Origin: an uncultured Collinsella sp.
Lineage (GTDB): Bacteria > Actinomycetota > Coriobacteriia > Coriobacteriales > Coriobacteriaceae
Assembly (NCBI GenBank): GCA_902479095.1
Contig: CABSNL010000072.1
Coordinates: 1-8,823 of the forward strand
Length of the DNA: 8,823 bases
Direction: 5' to 3'
In this document: positions 6,410 through 8,823 of the stretch, piece by piece
Numbering within the stretch: position 1 is the stretch's first letter
How the letters are laid out: each line of letters starts with the position of its first letter
Notes under the pieces: model-generated
The model's database searches: none
What the model saw: only the letters and a program-made list of their open reading frames with translations
Told to the model about the DNA's origin: nothing
Position numbers and translations under genes: made by a program

Positions 6410-7981
6410 CTAGCCGAGCTTCCTCAGATAATGGAAGTCGCTCGCGTCATCGCCGGTGAACGCCCCGTGCAGCTCGTCGATAATGTCGGCGGTAGAAGTC
6501 ATCTGCTGGTACATGTCGGCGCTTGTGACCCAGACGTTGCCGTTCTTTACAGCTTTGAACTGCGACAATAGCGCGTTTTTGCCTACGAAGTCTTTCAAGG
6601 TGGCAACCGATTCGTCGATGGTGCCGTTGTAGACGATGATGTCGGCATCCTTCGCCGTCGCGTAGAAGCGCTCCATTTCGAGCGTTACTGACGAACCTGA
6701 CGTCGACGCCGTCTGCGCGTCATCGAGCGCGTAGCTGCCGCCCGCAAGCTCGATCATCTGCGCCACGTAGTCGCCCGCCCGCCGCGTGACGGCGGCCCCG
6801 TTCGAGTTAATGTAGAAATACGCCACGGTTTTACCTGACGACGCGAGCCCCGACGTTTGCTCGACGCGGGCCTTCTGCTCGTTGAACAGGTGCGCGGCCT
6901 CGTCTTCCTTGTCGAACAGGACGCCGAAAAGTTTAATCCACTCGACGCGCCCGAGTGCTTCGGGCTCGCTCGACGACTGTTCGGTGAGCACGACGAGCCC
7001 GAGCTTCTGCAGCTTTTCCTTCACATCGGGCGTGTGGTTGATCATGGTGTTCTCGATGGCGAGCGTGCAGCCCGAGGCCGATATTCTCTCGTAGTCGGGC
7101 GCGCTGTACTTGCCGCCGTAGGCGATCGCCCCACTTTCGAGCGCGCTTTTGAAGCCCGCGACCGAGCAATCGTTAGCCTTCGTGCCCGACATGAGGATAT
7201 TGTCGTTCGCATCGAGCGCGTCGACCAGGCACATCGTCGCCGACGACACGAGGTACACCTTGTCGGCGGGGCGCCTTATGACCGCGATGTCGGAGCTCAA
7301 CCCATCAGGTACCTTCGCATCTTGTGGCACCACGAGGAAGCGCTCCCCGTTCGAAATGCAGATAAGCCGCAGGCCGCCTTCGAACTCGTCGACAGTGAAG
7401 TGCTCGGCGTATTCAAGCTGAAGCGTCCCCGTCGGCTTCCAGCCGCAGCCCAAATCGGCGTTGTGGAAGTCTGCCGCGGCGCTTGAAGCCGTTCCCGCAG
7501 GGGAGCCGCCGCTTGCTTCGTCGCCCGATTTCTCCTTCATGGTGGATGAGTCGAAGTGGAGCGTGTAGTCGATGGTGTGCGGCGTCGACATGGCGACGGT
7601 CTCGGCCGACACGGCGATGTCCTCGTCGAGCGTGACGGGTATCTCGAACGTGGAGTTGCCGCCGTCGTTTACGGGCGCGTAGTCCACGCCGTCGACGGTC
7701 ATCTTGTCGTAGTTCGAACTCGACCAGGTGATGGTCGCGGTGTAGGTGTCGCCATCCTTCACAATTGTGGTGGGCGAGGCGATGCTTGCACGCCCTGACC
7801 CACCGGAAAGCGAGACGCTCACAGTGTATTCCTGAGTGCCCGCCGTGCCACCGGTCGCGTTCGGGCTCGCACTGCACCCCGCGAAGGGAAGCGCGAGCAG
7901 GGCGACGAGAACGCAGGCGATCGCGCGCGCCGCGATGCTGCGGCGCTTCCTGCTTTCCCCCTTGGGAAGAATCGACCGCAT
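6410..7981 (-). CDS. Substrate-binding lipoprotein with N-terminal NEAT-like domain
   Basis: The extracytoplasmic receptor of the ABC importer, 523 aa, much longer than a usual FecB-type protein (about 300-350). It begins with a basic n-region, a hydrophobic stretch (20-34) and lipobox FAGC, giving lipidated Cys36. Residues 51-148 form a beta-rich domain (from EYTVSVSL through SNYDKMTVDGV and FEIPVTLDED to HTIDYTLHFDS) resembling NEAT or related heme-binding domains. In HTIDY (135-139), His and Tyr sit four apart, like the YxxxY heme-ligand pair of NEAT strands. A Ser/Gly/Ala linker (149-171) leads to a Peripla_BP_2-type domain (about 190-523) with ADKVYLVSSATMCLVDAL (239-256), EWIKLFGVLF (347-356) and GGSYALDDA (414-422). 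ATG 7981 is 4 nt after the upstream stop with only a weak ribosome site, so coupling is likely. The binding-protein class is firm; the heme or tetrapyrrole ligand is inferred. Confidence 0.9.
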   Translation of the reverse strand: MRSILPKGESRKRRSIAARAIACVLVALLALPFAGCSASPNATGGTAGTQEYTVSVSLSGGSGRASIASPTTIVKDGDTYTATITWSSSNYDKMTVDGVDYAPVNDGGNSTFEIPVTLDEDIAVSAETVAMSTPHTIDYTLHFDSSTMKEKSGDEASGGSPAGTASSAAADFHNADLGCGWKPTGTLQLEYAEHFTVDEFEGGLRLICISNGERFLVVPQDAKVPDGLSSDIAVIRRPADKVYLVSSATMCLVDALDANDNILMSGTKANDCSVAGFKSALESGAIAYGGKYSAPDYERISASGCTLAIENTMINHTPDVKEKLQKLGLVVLTEQSSSEPEALGRVEWIKLFGVLFDKEDEAAHLFNEQKARVEQTSGLASSGKTVAYFYINSNGAAVTRRAGDYVAQMIELAGGSYALDDAQTASTSGSSVTLEMERFYATAKDADIIVYNGTIDESVATLKDFVGKNALLSQFKAVKNGNVWVTSADMYQQMTSTADIIDELHGAFTGDDASDFHYLRKLG

Positions 7982-7985
7982 GGCG

Positions 7986-8519
7986 TTACTTCAGTGCGTC
8001 GGCGCGCAGATCGACGCCGGCGGATTCGAACACGAGCGTGCGGTCGTACCACTGCTCTTTTCTAATACTCCACGCGGCGCAGGCGGTGTCCTCGTCGAGC
8101 GCTTCAACGGGCACGTCGTAGGTGTACTTGCCTTCCGCGTTTTCCACATAGGGGATGAAGTCGGCCTCGCTCGCGGCGGCAGCCTCGTCGCCCGTGCCCA
8201 TGAAGAGCTTGCCGTAGCCCGTCCCGGAAAGCGTCATCACGCAGTGCATGGAGCCGTTTTCCACGATGAGCTGGGCATCCACAATCCTGAACATGTTCGA
8301 GCTGGAATCTACGGTGATCGGATAGGTGCCGTCGGCCACCTTGTCGGCGGTGATGGGGGCAGCGCTTGCGCCCTCGGGCGCATCGGCCGCCTGTTCGGTC
8401 TTTTCCTGGGAATCGGCATCGCTTGCCTTTGCGCTGTCGATTGAATTTCCGCCGCAGCCGGCGAGCGAGAACGCGAAAAGCGCCGCTGACAGGGCGAAGG
8501 CGAGGGTTTTCTTCAACAT
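7986..8519 (-). CDS. Small lipoprotein with NEAT-like beta domain
   Basis: A 177-aa surface lipoprotein, probably capturing or relaying the ligand to the binding protein encoded next to it. The signal peptide MLKKTLAFALSAALF ends in lipobox LAGC (Cys22). A low-complexity Asp/Ser/Ala/Glu linker (26-56) follows, then a beta domain (60-172): DGTYPITVDS, DAQLIVENGSMHCVMTLSG, GYGKLFMGTG, FIPYVENAEGKYTYDVPV, WSIRKEQWYDRTLVFES. The layout (Y-D/G-K, then a glycine turn and F/Y-x-(I/V)-PV-x-LDED, then Y-x-x-TL-x-F-x-S) matches the N-terminal domain of the neighbouring binding protein, so the two are probably related domains. I recall this domain beside FecCD transporters in Firmicutes, usually as a hypothetical protein. 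Start: ATG 8519 follows AAAGGA by 10 nt and yields a clean signal peptide; an in-frame ATG at 8594 would bury it. All seven Phe codons are TTC. Confidence 0.85.
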   Translation of the reverse strand: MLKKTLAFALSAALFAFSLAGCGGNSIDSAKASDADSQEKTEQAADAPEGASAAPITADKVADGTYPITVDSSSNMFRIVDAQLIVENGSMHCVMTLSGTGYGKLFMGTGDEAAAASEADFIPYVENAEGKYTYDVPVEALDEDTACAAWSIRKEQWYDRTLVFESAGVDLRADALK

Positions 8520-8546
8520 GGAGGGGGTTCCTTTCAATCGCTTCGA

Positions 8547-8655
8547 CCGCCCGCGCCGTGCGGTGTGCGGGCGGGATGCGAATGCAACGGGCATGCGCCG
8601 TCAGTCGGGGAAGGCGCATGCCCGTTGCACGGGGGCGCGACCGGCGCCCCCGTGC
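8547..8655 (-). promoter_or_regulatory. Structured leader: three GC-rich hairpins between the chelatase and lipoprotein genes
   Basis: This gap contains three perfect inverted repeats. Hairpin A: GCACGGGGGCGC (8627-8638) with GCGCCCCCGTGC (8644-8655), 12 bp, 5-nt loop. Hairpin B: TGCAACGGGCATGCGCC (8583-8599) with GGCGCATGCCCGTTGCA (8613-8629), 17 bp, 13-nt loop. Hairpin C: CCGCCCGC (8547-8554) with GCGGGCGG (8567-8574), 8 bp, 12-nt loop. A and B share bases 8627-8629, so they cannot both form fully. None is followed by a T run on the - strand. They may be a terminator/attenuator after the chelatase, or a processing and stability element separating chelatase from lipoprotein expression. Confidence 0.65.
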
Positions 8656-8664
8656 GCGGCGAGT

Positions 8665-8823
8665 TTACAGCTTGGCGATGGCGTCGTCCACGTGCGAGAC
8701 GTAGATGTCGTCGACCGCGACGTTCTGTCCCAGACCCTGGAGCAGGCACGTCACTTCGAAGCCGGCGGCCACGAACTTCGCAGCCCAGCTGTCGGGGTCG
8801 GTCTCGTCTGCCATGTCGTTGTT
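8665..8823 (-). CDS. cbiK: Sirohydrochlorin cobaltochelatase (CbiK-type), C-terminal fragment
   Basis: Only the last 52 residues lie inside the window; the gene continues past its right edge. The fragment starts NNDMADETDPDSWAAKFVAA, continues GFEVTCLLQGLGQN and ends DAIAKL before TAA (8667-8665). This matches the C-terminus of CbiK-type class II chelatases, where a conserved ...GDHAxNDMAGD...DSWK... block is followed by GxEVxCxLKGLGE. The metal-binding His just before NNDMA would fall outside the window. CbiK inserts cobalt (or iron) into sirohydrochlorin in the anaerobic cobalamin and siroheme pathways; some relatives are exported and sit beside iron or heme transporters. Here it is the gene upstream of a FecCD operon on the same strand, 145 nt before the lipoprotein. 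Whether it has a signal peptide cannot be seen. The family call is from remembered motifs in a short fragment. Confidence 0.8.
   Translation of the reverse strand, partial: NNDMADETDPDSWAAKFVAAGFEVTCLLQGLGQNVAVDDIYVSHVDDAIAKL

Noticed and set aside
5756..6571. 271-codon open frame on the + strand, rich in Met, Ala and Thr
   Set aside because: It is antisense to the FecCD permease and the end of the binding-protein gene, and its composition reflects complementary membrane-helix codons.
6857..8444. Two + strand open frames (6857-7486 and 7836-8444)
   Set aside because: Both are antisense to the lipoprotein genes, which have signal peptides, lipoboxes and domains; no independent coding evidence.
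8520..8664. Cobalamin riboswitch before the lipoprotein gene
   Set aside because: I could not see a B12-box-like conserved core; the gap is filled by simple hairpins.

Overview
The window looks like chromosomal DNA from a high-GC gut actinobacterium of the class Coriobacteriia, most likely Collinsella or a close relative. This rests on the GC-rich, GCC/GAG/CTG-heavy coding style, on the protein families seen, and on a short palindromic intergenic repeat (AAGTTGCGGTGRAATAGGGA) that I associate from memory with Collinsella genomes. No taxonomic search was run.

Left part (1-2240, + strand): the 3' two-thirds of a tRNA-Glu (anticodon CUC) with its own intrinsic terminator; a multi-pass membrane protein of the LPG-synthase/flippase-like family; then a TetR/AcrR-type regulator. 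Between the regulator and the next gene lie a long imperfect inverted repeat and a terminator-like hairpin. Middle (2429-3862, - strand): a radical SAM protein convergent with tetR. The same half-site pair, GATAAT...GATTA with identical geometry, sits just upstream of both tetR and the radical SAM gene. This suggests that the TetR protein controls itself and the radical SAM gene.

Right part (4051-8823, - strand): a compact five-gene cluster. In transcription order it encodes the C-terminus of a CbiK-type sirohydrochlorin/tetrapyrrole chelatase (cut by the window edge), a small lipoprotein with a NEAT-like beta domain, a substrate-binding lipoprotein that carries another NEAT-like domain in front of its periplasmic-binding domain, a FecCD-type permease, and a FecE-type ATPase with an extra C-terminal domain. 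The last four genes are 0-4 nt apart. The set reads as an uptake system for an iron, heme or corrinoid (metal-tetrapyrrole) compound: the lipoproteins capture the ligand outside the membrane, permease and ATPase import it, and the chelatase may insert or remove the metal. The substrate is not proven by sequence.

Phe codon choice differs between the transporter cluster and the left-hand genes, and an unpaired copy of the intergenic repeat lies beside the cluster's downstream end. Both are compatible with the cluster being a transferred block. No CRISPR array, transposase, integrase or rRNA was seen.
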